This document shows, piece by piece, positions 7,701 through 16,332 of a DNA stretch of 38,109 nucleotides. A program made the position numbers and the translations under genes. Position 1 is the stretch's first letter; each line of letters begins with the position of its first letter. The stretch covers positions 1-38,109 of the forward strand of contig NZ_BAEG01000077.1 of assembly GCF_000238915.1 (NCBI RefSeq). The letters are read 5' to 3'. The notes under the pieces are model-generated. The model ran no database searches. It saw nothing but the letters and a program-made list of their open reading frames with translations, and had not been told where the DNA came from. The DNA is from Arthrobacter globiformis NBRC 12137 (GTDB taxonomy: Bacteria > Actinomycetota > Actinomycetes > Actinomycetales > Micrococcaceae).

Positions 7701-9329
7701 GTGAAACACAGCATTAGGCGAACGGTCGCCCCCTTGTCCGGTGATCAGCCGTCCCAGGCTCCCACGCCCCCTGCACCGGCGGAGCGACTTGTGGAGGTTT
7801 CCGGCCTTCGAAAGACTTACGGGACCGTGCAGGCGTTGAGGGGGGTCGAGTTCGAACTCGCTCCCGGCGAAGTCCACGCCCTTCTGGGTGAAAACGGCGC
7901 AGGCAAATCCACCCTGATCAAAGTTCTCGCGGGTGTGGAAAGCAGCGACGCCGGGACCCTGAAGATCTTCGGTGAAGAAAAATCCTTTCGGTCCCCTGCT
8001 GAGTCCAGGGCGGCAGGACTTGCGGTCGTCTACCAGGAGCTGAGCCAGGTCCCTTCCCTGACCGTCGCGGCAAATATCTTTCTGGGCCGCGAACCCCGCA
8101 CCGCCTTCGGGGCAGTGAAGCAGTCAGAAATCATGAGCCGGACGAAAGCGTTCCTCGCCGAGTATGGGTTTCCACTCGACCCCAGGGCTGTCGTGGGCGA
8201 CCTTCCCTTCGCCTACCGCCAGATGACCGAGATTGCCAAGGCGCTCATGAGCAACGTGCGTGTACTCGTTCTCGACGAACCGACCTCGGCGCTCAGTGAG
8301 GGGGAGGAGGAGGTCCTCTTCGACGCCGTGCGCAAGGTCACCGCCCGCGGGGTGGGTGTGATATACGTCACCCACCGGCTCGGGGAGGTCTTCAAGTTGT
8401 CCCAGCGCGTCACGGTCTTCCGTGACGGCCTGCGGGTCGGCACCTATCCCACGTCCGACATGGACATGAAGTCACTGGTGAGCGCCATCATCGGGCCACG
8501 GACTATGGCCGCCGAAGTAGCCGACGCCGTCCAGGGCCATGGACCGAAGCAGGACCACGTCCAACGCGCGACCGGGTCCGTGCCCGCACTGGCCATGAGT
8601 GGAGTCGGCGACCAGCGGCTGCGGGGGGTGGACCTCGAGGTCCAAAGCGGAGAGATCATGGGCCTTGCCGGCGTCATTGGCAGCGGGCGGACGGAAATCT
8701 TGGAGACCGTCTTTGGTCTTCGCCGTCCCCGCCAGGGCCAGCTGCAGATCCACGGGCAGCCGTTTAAGCCGGCCGGGCCCGTTGACGCCATACGGGCCGG
8801 CGTTGGCCTGGTGCCCGAAGACCGCCACGGCCAAGGCCTTGTCATGGACGACTCGATCGAGCGCAACATCGCGCTTCCCCGGCTCAAACCCCTGACACGC
8901 CTGGGCTTTTTTAGCCGCAAGGGAGCGGCCGAGCGCTCCCACGCTGCCATGAAAGAGCTTTCGATCAAGGCCCAGAACCGCAAGACGGTCGTTGGCACCC
9001 TGTCGGGGGGAAACCAGCAGAAGGTCGTGTTCGGTAAGTGGCGGGAACCGCGGTGCGAGCTACTGCTCCTGGACGAGCCAACCGTCGGCGTCGACGTCGG
9101 CGCGCGGGAAGAAATCTACGGCGTCATCCGGCAGGCAGCAGCCTCAGGGACAGCGGTCCTGGTGGTCTCCTCCGATCTCTCCGAATTGCTGCTGCTGTGT
9201 CAACGGATCACCATCGTCCGGGACGGACGCACGATCCGCACCATCCACAGGGATGAAGTGGATTCCGAAGAAGCCCTTCACCACCTCGTCCACACATCAA
9301 GTCCCGTTACTCCAGGAGTCCCGTCATGA
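7701..9329 (+). CDS. CUT2-family sugar ABC importer, ATP-binding protein (RbsA-like, two NBDs)
   Basis: I take the GTG at 7701, preceded by GAGGAG at about 8 nt, rather than an in-frame ATG at 7665 with no good ribosome binding site; this gives 542 residues. NBD1 has Walker A GENGAGKST (about 63-71) and Walker B VLVLDEPTSAL, with an unusual signature region (FAYRQMTEIAKAL). NBD2 has the degenerate Walker A GSGRTEIL typical of RbsA/XylG C-halves, a good LSGGNQQKVV signature and Walker B LLLDEPTVGVDV. Such duplicated ATPases power ribose, xylose, galactose and polyol importers at the inner face of the membrane. The permease gene overlaps by 4 nt (ATGA). The operon diverges from the isomerase-kinase operon across the operator cluster, so both are probably induced together. 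Confidence 0.9.
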   Translation: MKHSIRRTVAPLSGDQPSQAPTPPAPAERLVEVSGLRKTYGTVQALRGVEFELAPGEVHALLGENGAGKSTLIKVLAGVESSDAGTLKIFGEEKSFRSPAESRAAGLAVVYQELSQVPSLTVAANIFLGREPRTAFGAVKQSEIMSRTKAFLAEYGFPLDPRAVVGDLPFAYRQMTEIAKALMSNVRVLVLDEPTSALSEGEEEVLFDAVRKVTARGVGVIYVTHRLGEVFKLSQRVTVFRDGLRVGTYPTSDMDMKSLVSAIIGPRTMAAEVADAVQGHGPKQDHVQRATGSVPALAMSGVGDQRLRGVDLEVQSGEIMGLAGVIGSGRTEILETVFGLRRPRQGQLQIHGQPFKPAGPVDAIRAGVGLVPEDRHGQGLVMDDSIERNIALPRLKPLTRLGFFSRKGAAERSHAAMKELSIKAQNRKTVVGTLSGGNQQKVVFGKWREPRCELLLLDEPTVGVDVGAREEIYGVIRQAAASGTAVLVVSSDLSELLLLCQRITIVRDGRTIRTIHRDEVDSEEALHHLVHTSSPVTPGVPS

Positions 9330-10315
9330 GCCTGACAGCCCAAAGTGCCGCCAAAGCCGGAGGCACTGCGCCAAGCGTGAAAACACTGAAGAACCTCGTG
9401 CGCGGCGACCGCCCCTACGTTCTCTACGCTGCCTTCGCCGTGCTGATAGTGGCCTTCAGCTTCGCCTCCCCGGTGTTCTTTTCCTCCTCGAACTTCCTAA
9501 ATATCGGCCGACAGACCGCCCTGGTCACGATCATCGCCGTGGGCATGACCTTCGTCATCATCGCCGGAGAAATCGACCTCTCCGTGGCATCGACCCTGGC
9601 GTTGTCGGGAATGAGTGCAGCGCTGGCCATCCAGCAATCAGGCGGCAACTGGGCCCTCGGCGCCGCCGCCGGCCTCGCGACCGGCGCCCTGGTGGGACTG
9701 GTGAACGGCCTGCTGACCACCTTGCTGGCGATCCCGTCATTCCTGGTGACCTTGGGCATGCTGGGTATCGCCAGGGGAATTGCCCTCATGCTAACCGGCA
9801 CAACGCCCGTCGTGGTCAACAGCCTGACCTTCTGGGACTCATTCGGTGAGGGCGCGATCCTGGGCGTCCCGGCACCCATCGTCATCACTATCGTGGTCAT
9901 CGCTTTGGGCGCGTACGTGCTGCATTTCTCCACATTCGGCCGGCGGGTGTTCGCGACCGGCGGCAACGCCACCGCCGCCCGCTACTCCGGGATCAATACC
10001 CGCCGCACCAAGACCCTGGCCTTCGTCATCACCGGCGCCCTGGCCGGACTCGCCGGCCTGATCCTGACCGCCCGCGCCCACGCCGCGCGCCCCGACATCG
10101 CCGCCGGTCTGGAACTGGATGTCATCGCCGCCGTAATCCTCGGCGGAACCAGCCTCTTCGGTGGCCGGGGCGCGATCCTCGGCACGGTCCTGGGCAGCCT
10201 GATGATCGGTGTCCTCAATAACGGTCTGACACTCATGGGTGTCAGCTCCCAGGCTCAGTTGGTGGTCAAGGGCGCGATTATCATCGCCGCCGTGGCCTTC
10301 AGCCGCCGCAAATGA
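9326..10315 (+). CDS. CUT2-family sugar ABC importer, permease (RbsC-like)
   Basis: The protein has 329 residues with about 8-10 hydrophobic segments. GEIDLSVASTLALSGM and LVGLVNGLLTT are typical of the BPD_transp_2 family, and the C-terminal AAVILGGTSLFGGRG followed by GTVLGSLMIGVLNNGL is the conserved cytoplasmic/late-helix region of RbsC-like permeases. The start overlaps the ATPase stop (ATGA), meaning tight translational coupling. The lipoprotein binding protein follows about 60 nt later. A homodimer would form the membrane channel for the periplasmic-side cargo. Substrate not deducible from the permease alone. Confidence 0.9.
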   Translation: MSLTAQSAAKAGGTAPSVKTLKNLVRGDRPYVLYAAFAVLIVAFSFASPVFFSSSNFLNIGRQTALVTIIAVGMTFVIIAGEIDLSVASTLALSGMSAALAIQQSGGNWALGAAAGLATGALVGLVNGLLTTLLAIPSFLVTLGMLGIARGIALMLTGTTPVVVNSLTFWDSFGEGAILGVPAPIVITIVVIALGAYVLHFSTFGRRVFATGGNATAARYSGINTRRTKTLAFVITGALAGLAGLILTARAHAARPDIAAGLELDVIAAVILGGTSLFGGRGAILGTVLGSLMIGVLNNGLTLMGVSSQAQLVVKGAIIIAAVAFSRRK

Positions 10316-10374
10316 TCGATCCGCCTCCCCCTTTCAAACGTTCGCACCAAACCACCAACAAACAGGAGCACTCC

Positions 10375-11526
10375 ATGAAGACGTGGAAGACATCCAAAAG
10401 CGCCGCTGCAACGGCCGCCATCCTCAGCGCAATCCTCCTCGCCGGATGTTCCTCGGGAACCGCCAGCAGCACCGAGAGTGCGCCGACCATCGACCCCGCC
10501 TCCGTTGAACCCAAAGGCCTCGTCGGCCTTGGCCCCAACGGCGAAAAGCCTGCCCTGCCCTCGGATGTGAGCCTCACCGCCGAACAGGCCGCCAAGGTGC
10601 GGGCAGGCAACTTCAAGGTCGGCATCTCGATGCAGACCATGGACATAGATTTCGCCAAAGTACAGACCACAGTCCTGAAGAAAACGTTCGAGGAAAACGG
10701 CGTCCAGGTCATCGGCATCACCGATGCACAGTGGAAGGCCGAGAAGCAGATCGGCGACCTCGAGAACCTGATCCAGCAGAAGCCGGACGGCATCCTCGGT
10801 GTGCCCGTCGACGACGTCGCCACGGCGGCCGCGTTCTCCAAGGTGGGCAAGTCCGGAATGAAGCTGGTCATGATCGACCAGGTTCCCAAGGGACTGAAAT
10901 ACCCCACCGACTACCAGTCATCCGTCCAGGCTGACGGTAAAGGCAACGGACAGGTCGCAGCCGAAATGCTCGCCTCCCGCATTCCCGACGGCGGCACCAT
11001 GGGCCTGGTGAACTTCGGCAACGACATCTTTGCCACCAATGAACGCACCAAGGGCGCCAAGGAATGGCTCGCCAAGAACAGGCCCGACATCAAGGTCAAA
11101 GAAACCGCCTTCAGCGACCCGGCCAAGGCCGGCCAGGTTGGCGGCGACTTCGTCACCGCCAACCCGGACATCAAGGGCCTGTGGGTCGTCTGGGATGCCC
11201 CCGCGCTGGAGGTCATCAGCGCTCTTCGCGGCCAGGGCGCGAACATCCCGGTCGCCACCATCGACCTCGGCCAGCAGCTCACAGCCGAAAGCGCCCAGGG
11301 AGCCGACATTGTAGGCGTGGGTGCCCAGCGGCTGACCGACCAGGCCAAGGCCGAAGCCAACGCCATGATGCTGTCCCTGATCGGGGAAAAGGCACCCTCC
11401 TACATCGCAGCCCCTGCCCTGGCCGTCACCAAGTCCAACCTCACCGACTCCTTCAAGATCGTCTTCGACTCCCCGGCACCGGCCGATATCGTCAACGCCT
11501 GCAAGAACACATCGGGCTGCAAGTAA
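10375..11526 (+). CDS. CUT2-family sugar-binding lipoprotein (periplasmic-binding-protein fold I)
   Basis: The ATG at 10375 follows AGGAG by 7 nt and gives 383 residues; the longer frame starting at 10312 lacks a signal sequence. The N-terminus is a lipoprotein signal: MKTWKTSKSA, a hydrophobic stretch, then LLAGC with the lipidated Cys at position 25. The mature part has the RbsB-like core with VGISMQTMDIDFAKV and LGVPVDDVATAAAF in lobe 1 and DGGTMGLVNFGNDIFA and later GLWVVWDAPALEVISALR in lobe 2. It should capture the sugar outside the membrane and deliver it to the permease. A 16-bp hairpin follows the stop codon. Confidence 0.9.
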   Translation: MKTWKTSKSAAATAAILSAILLAGCSSGTASSTESAPTIDPASVEPKGLVGLGPNGEKPALPSDVSLTAEQAAKVRAGNFKVGISMQTMDIDFAKVQTTVLKKTFEENGVQVIGITDAQWKAEKQIGDLENLIQQKPDGILGVPVDDVATAAAFSKVGKSGMKLVMIDQVPKGLKYPTDYQSSVQADGKGNGQVAAEMLASRIPDGGTMGLVNFGNDIFATNERTKGAKEWLAKNRPDIKVKETAFSDPAKAGQVGGDFVTANPDIKGLWVVWDAPALEVISALRGQGANIPVATIDLGQQLTAESAQGADIVGVGAQRLTDQAKAEANAMMLSLIGEKAPSYIAAPALAVTKSNLTDSFKIVFDSPAPADIVNACKNTSGCK

Positions 11527-11531
11527 CCCCA

Positions 11532-11569
11532 GCGGTGTCCGGTCCGGCCAGCTCCGGACCGGACACCGC
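11532..11569 (+). terminator. Strong hairpin after the binding-protein gene
   Basis: A perfect 16-bp inverted repeat (11532-11547 and 11554-11569, arm beginning GCGGTGTCCG) encloses a 6-nt loop and starts 5 nt after the binding-protein stop codon. There is no T-run, so it may act as a partial terminator or an mRNA 3'-end stabiliser. Downstream genes on the same strand begin at 11599 with only 29 nt left, which suggests partial read-through. Confidence 0.65.
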
Positions 11570-11598
11570 CAGCCACCCAAGAAAAGGACACGATTTCC

Positions 11599-12453
11599 AT
11601 GGCACGCGTCATCGTCACCGGCGGCAGCGGCAAACTCGGCCGCGCCGTCGTCAAAGAACTCGCCGAAAACGGCTGGGACGTGATCAACCTCGACCACGCA
11701 GCACCACGGTCCGAATCACCTGCCCCCTTCATCCAGGTCGACTTCACCGATTTCGGCCAAACCCTGGAATCCATGCTCGCCATCGACGAGCAATACTCCG
11801 AAGTCGACGCAGTCGTCCATCTGGCCGCGATCCCGCGCCCCGGCCTGCGCACCAACTCAGCAACCTTCGGCAACAACTTCATCTCCACCTACAACGTCTT
11901 CGCCGCCGCAAACCAGGCCGGCATCAAAAACATCGTTTGGGCATCCAGCGAATCAGTCCTCGGCCTGCCCTTCGACCGGGTACCCCCGTACATTCCCGTG
12001 GACGAAAACGTCGCACGGCCCGAAACGACCTATTCCCTGGGCAAGTTCCTCGAAGAACAGATGGCCGGCGTCCTGACCGGACGCGACCCCGACCTAAAAA
12101 TGATCGCCCTTCGTTTTTCGCACGTGATGGACGTGGCAGACTACGCTCCCTTCCCGGCCTTTGATGACACACCGGCCCTGCGCAAATTCAATCTCTGGAG
12201 CTACGTCGACGCCAGGGACGCCGCCCAGGCGGTCCGCAAATCCCTGGAATACGCCGGCACCGGCTTCGAGGCGTTCATCATCGCCAACGCCGACACCGTC
12301 ATGACCCGCCCCAACTCCGAACTCGTTGCGGAGTTCTACCCGGGCGTCCCCTACACGGCACCCGAAGGACCCAACGACACCCTGCTGTCCATCGACAAGG
12401 CCCGCAAGATGCTCGGCTACGACCCAAAACACACCTGGCGCAACGAAGTCTGA
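11599..12453 (+). CDS. NAD-dependent epimerase/dehydratase-family sugar dehydrogenase
   Basis: The protein has 284 residues (extended SDR). The cofactor motif TGGSGKLG lies at 7-14, VVHLAAIPRP is the typical NAD-epimerase strand-4 motif, and the catalytic residues are S117, Y145 and K149 (TTYSLGKF). The length and pattern resemble uronate-dehydrogenase-like and aldose-dehydrogenase-like members, which oxidise a sugar at C1 to a lactone, as well as true epimerases. AAGGA lies upstream of the ATG. It follows the ABC importer, so it is a good candidate for the first oxidation of the imported sugar or polyol. Product not established. Confidence 0.8.
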   Translation: MARVIVTGGSGKLGRAVVKELAENGWDVINLDHAAPRSESPAPFIQVDFTDFGQTLESMLAIDEQYSEVDAVVHLAAIPRPGLRTNSATFGNNFISTYNVFAAANQAGIKNIVWASSESVLGLPFDRVPPYIPVDENVARPETTYSLGKFLEEQMAGVLTGRDPDLKMIALRFSHVMDVADYAPFPAFDDTPALRKFNLWSYVDARDAAQAVRKSLEYAGTGFEAFIIANADTVMTRPNSELVAEFYPGVPYTAPEGPNDTLLSIDKARKMLGYDPKHTWRNEV

Positions 12454-12514
12454 CGCCAAGCCTCGGCACCGACGTGCGCCCCGCGCAGCGCGAGATACAA
12501 GATAGAGAGAGATC

Positions 12515-13303
12515 ATGACTACTTCTTCAGCACGGCCACTGGCCATCATCACCGGCGCCTCCAACGGCATCGGATACCAGCTGGCCCTCCAACTGGCCCA
12601 GAACGGCCACGACCTGGTGGCCACCGGCCGCAGCGAGAAAATCTTCCATGCAGCAGAGGACTTCAAGCGCTATGGTGCGGAAGTCACCGCTGTCCAGGCC
12701 GACCTGAGTCAACCCGAGGAAGTCGAACGCTTCTGGAAGGAAGCAACAGCACTCGGACGGCCCATTGCCGTCGCAGTGATCAACGCTGGCATCGGCGTCG
12801 GCGGGGCTGCGTTCTGGAATACCGACCTGGATGAGGAGCTCAAGCTCATCGACGTCAACGTCACCTCGGTTGTGCACCTGGCCAAGCGTGTGGTCACCCA
12901 CATGCAGGCAAACCAGTCAGGACGGATCCTGTTCACATCGTCCATCTCAGCGACCCAGCCCACGCCGTACGAAACGGTGTACGGCCCCAGCCGCGCCTTC
13001 GTTTTCTCCTTCGCAGAATCACTCCGGGAGGAACTGAAGACCGAAGGAGTCAGCGTGACGGCGCTTCTGCCTGGCGCAACGGACAGTGACTTCCACGCCC
13101 GGGCCGGTATGGGCAATACGGACATTGGACGAATGAAGAAAAACGACCGGGTCCTCGTCGCCAAACAGGGCTATGAGGCGATGATGAAAGGCAAGGACCA
13201 CGTCGTAGGTGGCGACTGGGCGACCAAACGCGCCGGCTTCTTCAACCGCTTCCTGACCGAAACGTACAAAGCCGCCCGCCAGGGCAGGGCCGCAAAACCC
13301 TGA
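12515..13303 (+). CDS. Classical SDR with Tyr-x-x-x-Arg active-site variant
   Basis: The protein has 262 residues. TGASNGIG (13-20) binds NAD(P), NAG (90-92) and N115 are in place, and S143 and Y156 form the catalytic pair. The expected lysine of YxxxK is an arginine: YGPSR, R160. This is not a truncation, since all surrounding motifs are intact. The same change appears in the paralogue at 23.9 kb, but not in the related SDR at 24.8 kb (YGGTK). The C-terminal segment GKDHVVGGD is also shared with the 23.9-kb protein. It probably oxidises or reduces a small hydroxy compound; the substrate is unknown. It lies about 60 nt after the epimerase-like gene and ends the ABC operon before a terminator. 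Confidence 0.82.
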   Translation: MTTSSARPLAIITGASNGIGYQLALQLAQNGHDLVATGRSEKIFHAAEDFKRYGAEVTAVQADLSQPEEVERFWKEATALGRPIAVAVINAGIGVGGAAFWNTDLDEELKLIDVNVTSVVHLAKRVVTHMQANQSGRILFTSSISATQPTPYETVYGPSRAFVFSFAESLREELKTEGVSVTALLPGATDSDFHARAGMGNTDIGRMKKNDRVLVAKQGYEAMMKGKDHVVGGDWATKRAGFFNRFLTETYKAARQGRAAKP

Positions 13304-13319
13304 CACGTTTTCCGAACTG

Positions 13320-13356
13320 CCGTGCGCGGGGGCTGACCGTTCGCCCCCGCGCACGG
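13320..13356 (+). terminator. Intrinsic-terminator-like hairpin after the first ABC operon
   Basis: A perfect 14-bp inverted repeat (13320-13333 and 13343-13356, GC-rich, arm beginning CCGTGCGCGG) with a 9-nt loop follows the SDR stop by 16 nt and is trailed by TTAT. It separates the transporter operon from the regulator gene. Confidence 0.75.
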
Positions 13357-13357
13357 T

Positions 13358-13377
13358 TATGATAAATGTCAACAATT
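13358..13377 (+). promoter_or_regulatory. Predicted gntR promoter -10 with adjacent operator-like repeat
   Basis: TATGAT (13358-13363) is a good -10 hexamer. Immediately downstream is AATGTCAACAATT (13365-13377). The 15-nt stretch starting at 13362 matches the reverse complement of 27773-27787 at 14 of 15 positions. A regulator bound here would cover the transcription start, consistent with autoregulation. No convincing -35 is visible; the preceding bases belong to the terminator stem. Confidence 0.5.
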
Positions 13378-13391
13378 AACTAGGAACGAAG

Positions 13392-14081
13392 GTGCTCCAA
13401 ATGACTCCGGTCTCCGCCTTTGATAAGAGAACGCTTAGGGATCGCTGCACGCAGTACGTGCGCGACCAGATCATCTCCGGTGCCATCAAACCCGGCGAGC
13501 ACCTGAAGGAGATGCACCTCAGCGAGGAAATGGGAGTCAGCCGAGGCACGCTGCGCGAGGCCCTTAGGCCCCTTGAAATCGAAGGCCTCATCGTAGACGA
13601 CGGCAAGCGCCACATGCTCGTGCGCGAACTGACTTCCCAAGAAATTTTGGACGTCTTCGAAGTGCGTGCAACGCTTGAAACGCTCGCCGCTAGGAAAATC
13701 GTTGCGAGCGACCGGAGGGAGGAAATTACCGCCGAACTGCGGCGGGACCTGGAGCCCCTCAAGGAGCCAGGCATTGAATTCTCCCGGCAACTCGAAGTTG
13801 ACCTGAAGTTCCACGAGCGGCTCTGCGCGCTTGCCGGCAATCCCACCCTGCTCGCAGGGTGGCGGAACCTCATTGGACAGATTGAGATGATGATCATCGC
13901 TGCGGGACCGGACAAAGCCAGTGGCAGGATGCGCTTTGATGAGCACATCCAGATCGTCGAGGCCATCGAGTCCGGAGTGGAGGAAAAGGCCGTGGCCGCA
14001 TTGAGCGATCACATGAATGATTTCTGCTCCCGCTATGTCGGGGACCTGGTCGAGCCAGAGCTGCAGGAAGCGGCAGGGTAA
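13392..14081 (+). CDS. GntR-family transcriptional regulator, FCD subfamily
   Basis: The protein has about 229 residues from the GTG at 13392 (AGGAA upstream); the in-frame ATG at 13401 with GAAGG upstream is equally plausible. The N-terminal winged helix has the GntR recognition segment LSEEMGVSRGTLREALRPLE followed by EGLI. The C-terminal FCD domain is all-alpha with histidine-containing helices (DLKFHERL, FDEHIQIVEAIESG, LSDHMNDF) that in this family bind a metal and the carboxylate or sugar-acid effector. Such proteins repress catabolic operons and release DNA when the effector binds. Inverted repeats of the right size occur upstream of this gene and at three other operon promoters in the window, so I infer that it controls all of them. 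Confidence 0.87.
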   Translation: MLQMTPVSAFDKRTLRDRCTQYVRDQIISGAIKPGEHLKEMHLSEEMGVSRGTLREALRPLEIEGLIVDDGKRHMLVRELTSQEILDVFEVRATLETLAARKIVASDRREEITAELRRDLEPLKEPGIEFSRQLEVDLKFHERLCALAGNPTLLAGWRNLIGQIEMMIIAAGPDKASGRMRFDEHIQIVEAIESGVEEKAVAALSDHMNDFCSRYVGDLVEPELQEAAG

Positions 14082-14271
14082 CCAACAACAACTTCAGAGC
14101 AGCACCTCCCGCAATAGAGAGTCGGCGTCGTCAGTCCGGCCGCTGACGGCACTCGCGTTACCGTTACTGCACGGTGTGAGGCGCGAATCCTGCCCGGGGC
14201 TACGAAGCGAATTCAGACGCTTGAAACAGCCCGTTGGGGTCTCAGGAGAGGAATATCCGCTTCCACGACTT

Positions 14272-14306
14272 GAGCGGCGGGGCTCCGTTAGGGGACCCCG
14301 CCGCTC
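14272..14306. terminator. Hairpin between convergent gntR and aldo/keto reductase genes
   Basis: GAGCGGCGGGG (14272-14282) pairs perfectly with CCCCGCCGCTC (14296-14306), and the loop can pair further (CTCC with GGGG). It lies between the plus-strand regulator and the minus-strand reductase, which ends at 14433. The 350-nt gap 14082-14432 otherwise shows no gene I can support. Confidence 0.65.
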
Positions 14307-14432
14307 CTTCATGAGCCTCGGCGACGCCTATTCCTTGGCGATGCCGTCCCCGGTTCGCTTCGTCCCCAGCCGTTCGCACCGGTGCGATGGAAGAAATCAG
14401 GGCCACCGGAACAGTCCCGTACTTCGGATGGC

Positions 14433-15410
14433 CTAGAATCCTGTGGGCAGGTGCGGAACGTAGAACTTTTCGAGCCCGGCGATTTCATCTTCCGTCAGCG
14501 TCAGATCAACGGATCCTGCGGCGTCCTCAAGGTGGTGGGCCTTGGTCGCCCCGACAATGGGCGCGTCCACCGCCGGGCTGGCGTGCAGCCAGGCAAGTGC
14601 CACCTGGCTCCTTGGAACGCCTCTGGCTTCGGCGATCTGACCCACAGCGTCCACGACTTGGCGGTCGGAGTCTTCAAAGTTGTTGTAAAGCCGTTGCCCC
14701 ACGAGATCCAGGCCCGTGCGCGTGCTCGTGGTGTCCCAGGCACGGGCTAGGCGGCCGCGCGCCAGGGGGCTCCACGGCGTGACTCCGACCCCTTCATCCA
14801 GGCATAGTGGCAGCATTTCGCGTTCCTCTTCGCGGTTGATCAGGTTGTAGTGGTTCTGCATGGAGACGAAGCGCGCCCAGCCGTGCATGTTCTGAAGGTG
14901 CAGACACTTGGAGAACTGCCAGGCATGCATGGAGGATGCCCCGAGGTAAAGGACCTTGCCTTGGCGCACAAGGTCGCTCAGTGCCTCCAGTGTTTCTTCC
15001 AGGGGCGTCGACTCGTCGAAACGGTGGATGATGTACAGGTCGATGTAGTCGGTGCCCAGACGCCGCAGGCTGTTCTCCGCCTCCTGCAGAATGGCCTTCC
15101 TCGAAAGCCCCTGCCCGTTGGGGCCCTCATGCATTCGGTGGTGGACCTTGGTAGCGATGACCGTTTCGTCCCTGCGGGCATGCTCTTTAAGGACACGTCC
15201 GACGATCTCTTCGCTGGTGCCGTCCGAGTATGCGTTCGCCGTGTCGAAGAAATTTATCCCCAGCTCCAGCGCCTGCCGTATGAAGGGGCGGCTTTCCTCC
15301 TCAGAGAGGGTCCACCCGTGTGTACCTCTTCCGGGTTCCCCGTAGCTCATGCACCCCAGTGCTATCGCCGACACCTCAAGACCGGACTTTCCAAGTTTGG
15401 TGTATTTCAC
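14433..15410 (-). CDS. Aldo/keto reductase (AKR, Tas/YajO-like)
   Basis: I start at the GTG at 15410, where the family's KYTKLGKSGLEVS begins; AGGA lies 8 nt upstream. The longer open frame to 15539 has no homologous sequence. The protein has 325 residues. The catalytic tetrad is complete: D56 (FFDTANAY), Y61, K88 (IATK) and H129 (DLYIIHRFD). TPWSPLARGRLAR and the C-terminal PIVGATKAHHLEDA are the NADPH-binding loops. It acts in the cytosol on aldehydes or ketones with NADPH; the substrate is open. No operator-like repeat is visible upstream, so it may not belong to the FCD regulon. Convergent with gntR. Confidence 0.88.
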   Translation of the reverse strand: MKYTKLGKSGLEVSAIALGCMSYGEPGRGTHGWTLSEEESRPFIRQALELGINFFDTANAYSDGTSEEIVGRVLKEHARRDETVIATKVHHRMHEGPNGQGLSRKAILQEAENSLRRLGTDYIDLYIIHRFDESTPLEETLEALSDLVRQGKVLYLGASSMHAWQFSKCLHLQNMHGWARFVSMQNHYNLINREEEREMLPLCLDEGVGVTPWSPLARGRLARAWDTTSTRTGLDLVGQRLYNNFEDSDRQVVDAVGQIAEARGVPRSQVALAWLHASPAVDAPIVGATKAHHLEDAAGSVDLTLTEDEIAGLEKFYVPHLPTGF

Positions 15411-16248
15411 AGAATCATTCCTCTCCTTCGTTATCGAAAAGGGAAACGGGGGAAGTGGGTGTCTTCTCGCGGATGAAGCCGAAACGGCAGGTCCGGTCCC
15501 TCGATTGCACCAATGGTCGAGTTCTCGTCGCAAGGCCACTACAGCCAGGATCTGGCGATAGTGTGACGGCGATGGGTGCGATGGCCGAGCTACCGGGGTC
15601 CCTTGGCCGACGCCTCCCTCCGGAGGAATCTAAGCTCGTGCGGGGACACTGGTCTGAAATCGGCCCGGGGGCGCTAGACCCTGCCACGCCGGCGATAGCC
15701 GGCGGCCTCCGACCGGTACATTCCTCGGTCCAGGCGTTCCCCTCCGGAACCTCCGCTTCGGAGGCACGCAGTCTCGCTGCAAGGTCGCGAGGCGTGAAAA
15801 TCAACCAAGCGCAGGTGGGTTCCGCCGCGCCAGACCCCACCTGGCTTCATGGACCAGCACGCCGCCCATATCCGTCAGTCAACATTCAATGTCCCCCCCG
15901 TTTTGACAATGGACATCTCCCCCTTCTTCCGGACCGGTAGTCGGCGAGGTCGATCTTCTTTTCGGCCAGCACAACTTTGACGGATCTGGCCACAAGTGGC
16001 CTCTCTATGCCGCCGCCCAGGACAGACCCTCCGGTTCAGCATTGCTGTTGCTCAGGCGCGCCGCGGAATCAGCAAGGCACCGGACACAGCCGTTCCTGCC
16101 ACGTCGGTATCGGGCGGCTCTTTCTGCATTTGGCTCTACTGCGCCAAGCGTGGGGACTGTTGCGGCCACCCCTCGGGCGGCAAGGGGCCCAATGGTGCTC
16201 TCACTACGGGCTCTTGCGATAGTAACCATCATAGGCCCGGGTTCGTAG
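15411..16248. other. Long intergenic stretch with no supported gene
   Basis: About 840 nt carry several overlapping open frames on both strands but none with a good ribosome binding site or recognisable protein. The pair ATGTCC...GGACAT at 15890-15918 flanks CCCCGTTTTGACA and recalls the end of an insertion sequence, but I cannot name one. The stretch may be decayed mobile or gene DNA preceding the second operon. Confidence 0.4.
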
Positions 16249-16290
16249 AACAAATAAATGTTGACAAAAAAACGTCAATCAGTCTTTACT
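16249..16290 (+). promoter_or_regulatory. Predicted promoter and operator of the second catabolic operon
   Basis: TTGACA (16261-16266) is spaced 18 nt from TTTACT (16285-16290). The -35 lies inside AAATGTTGACAAA (16256-16268), the reverse-strand form of the repeat seen upstream of gntR and in the divergent region, and a half-site AACAAA precedes it (16249-16254). The SDR start at 16333 follows after a short leader. Confidence 0.55.
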
Positions 16291-16332
16291 TACTGGGGCA
16301 AGTGTTGCCTACATCACAAGGGAGTGGATTGC

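Noticed and set aside
15890..15918. ATGTCC...GGACAT inverted pair as an insertion-sequence end
   Set aside because: Only 6-bp arms, no transposase nearby and no partner end found.
16258..16332. Alternative SDR start at ATG 16258
   Set aside because: It lies within the predicted -35/operator region; the ATG at 16333 has the ribosome binding site and matches the family N-terminus.
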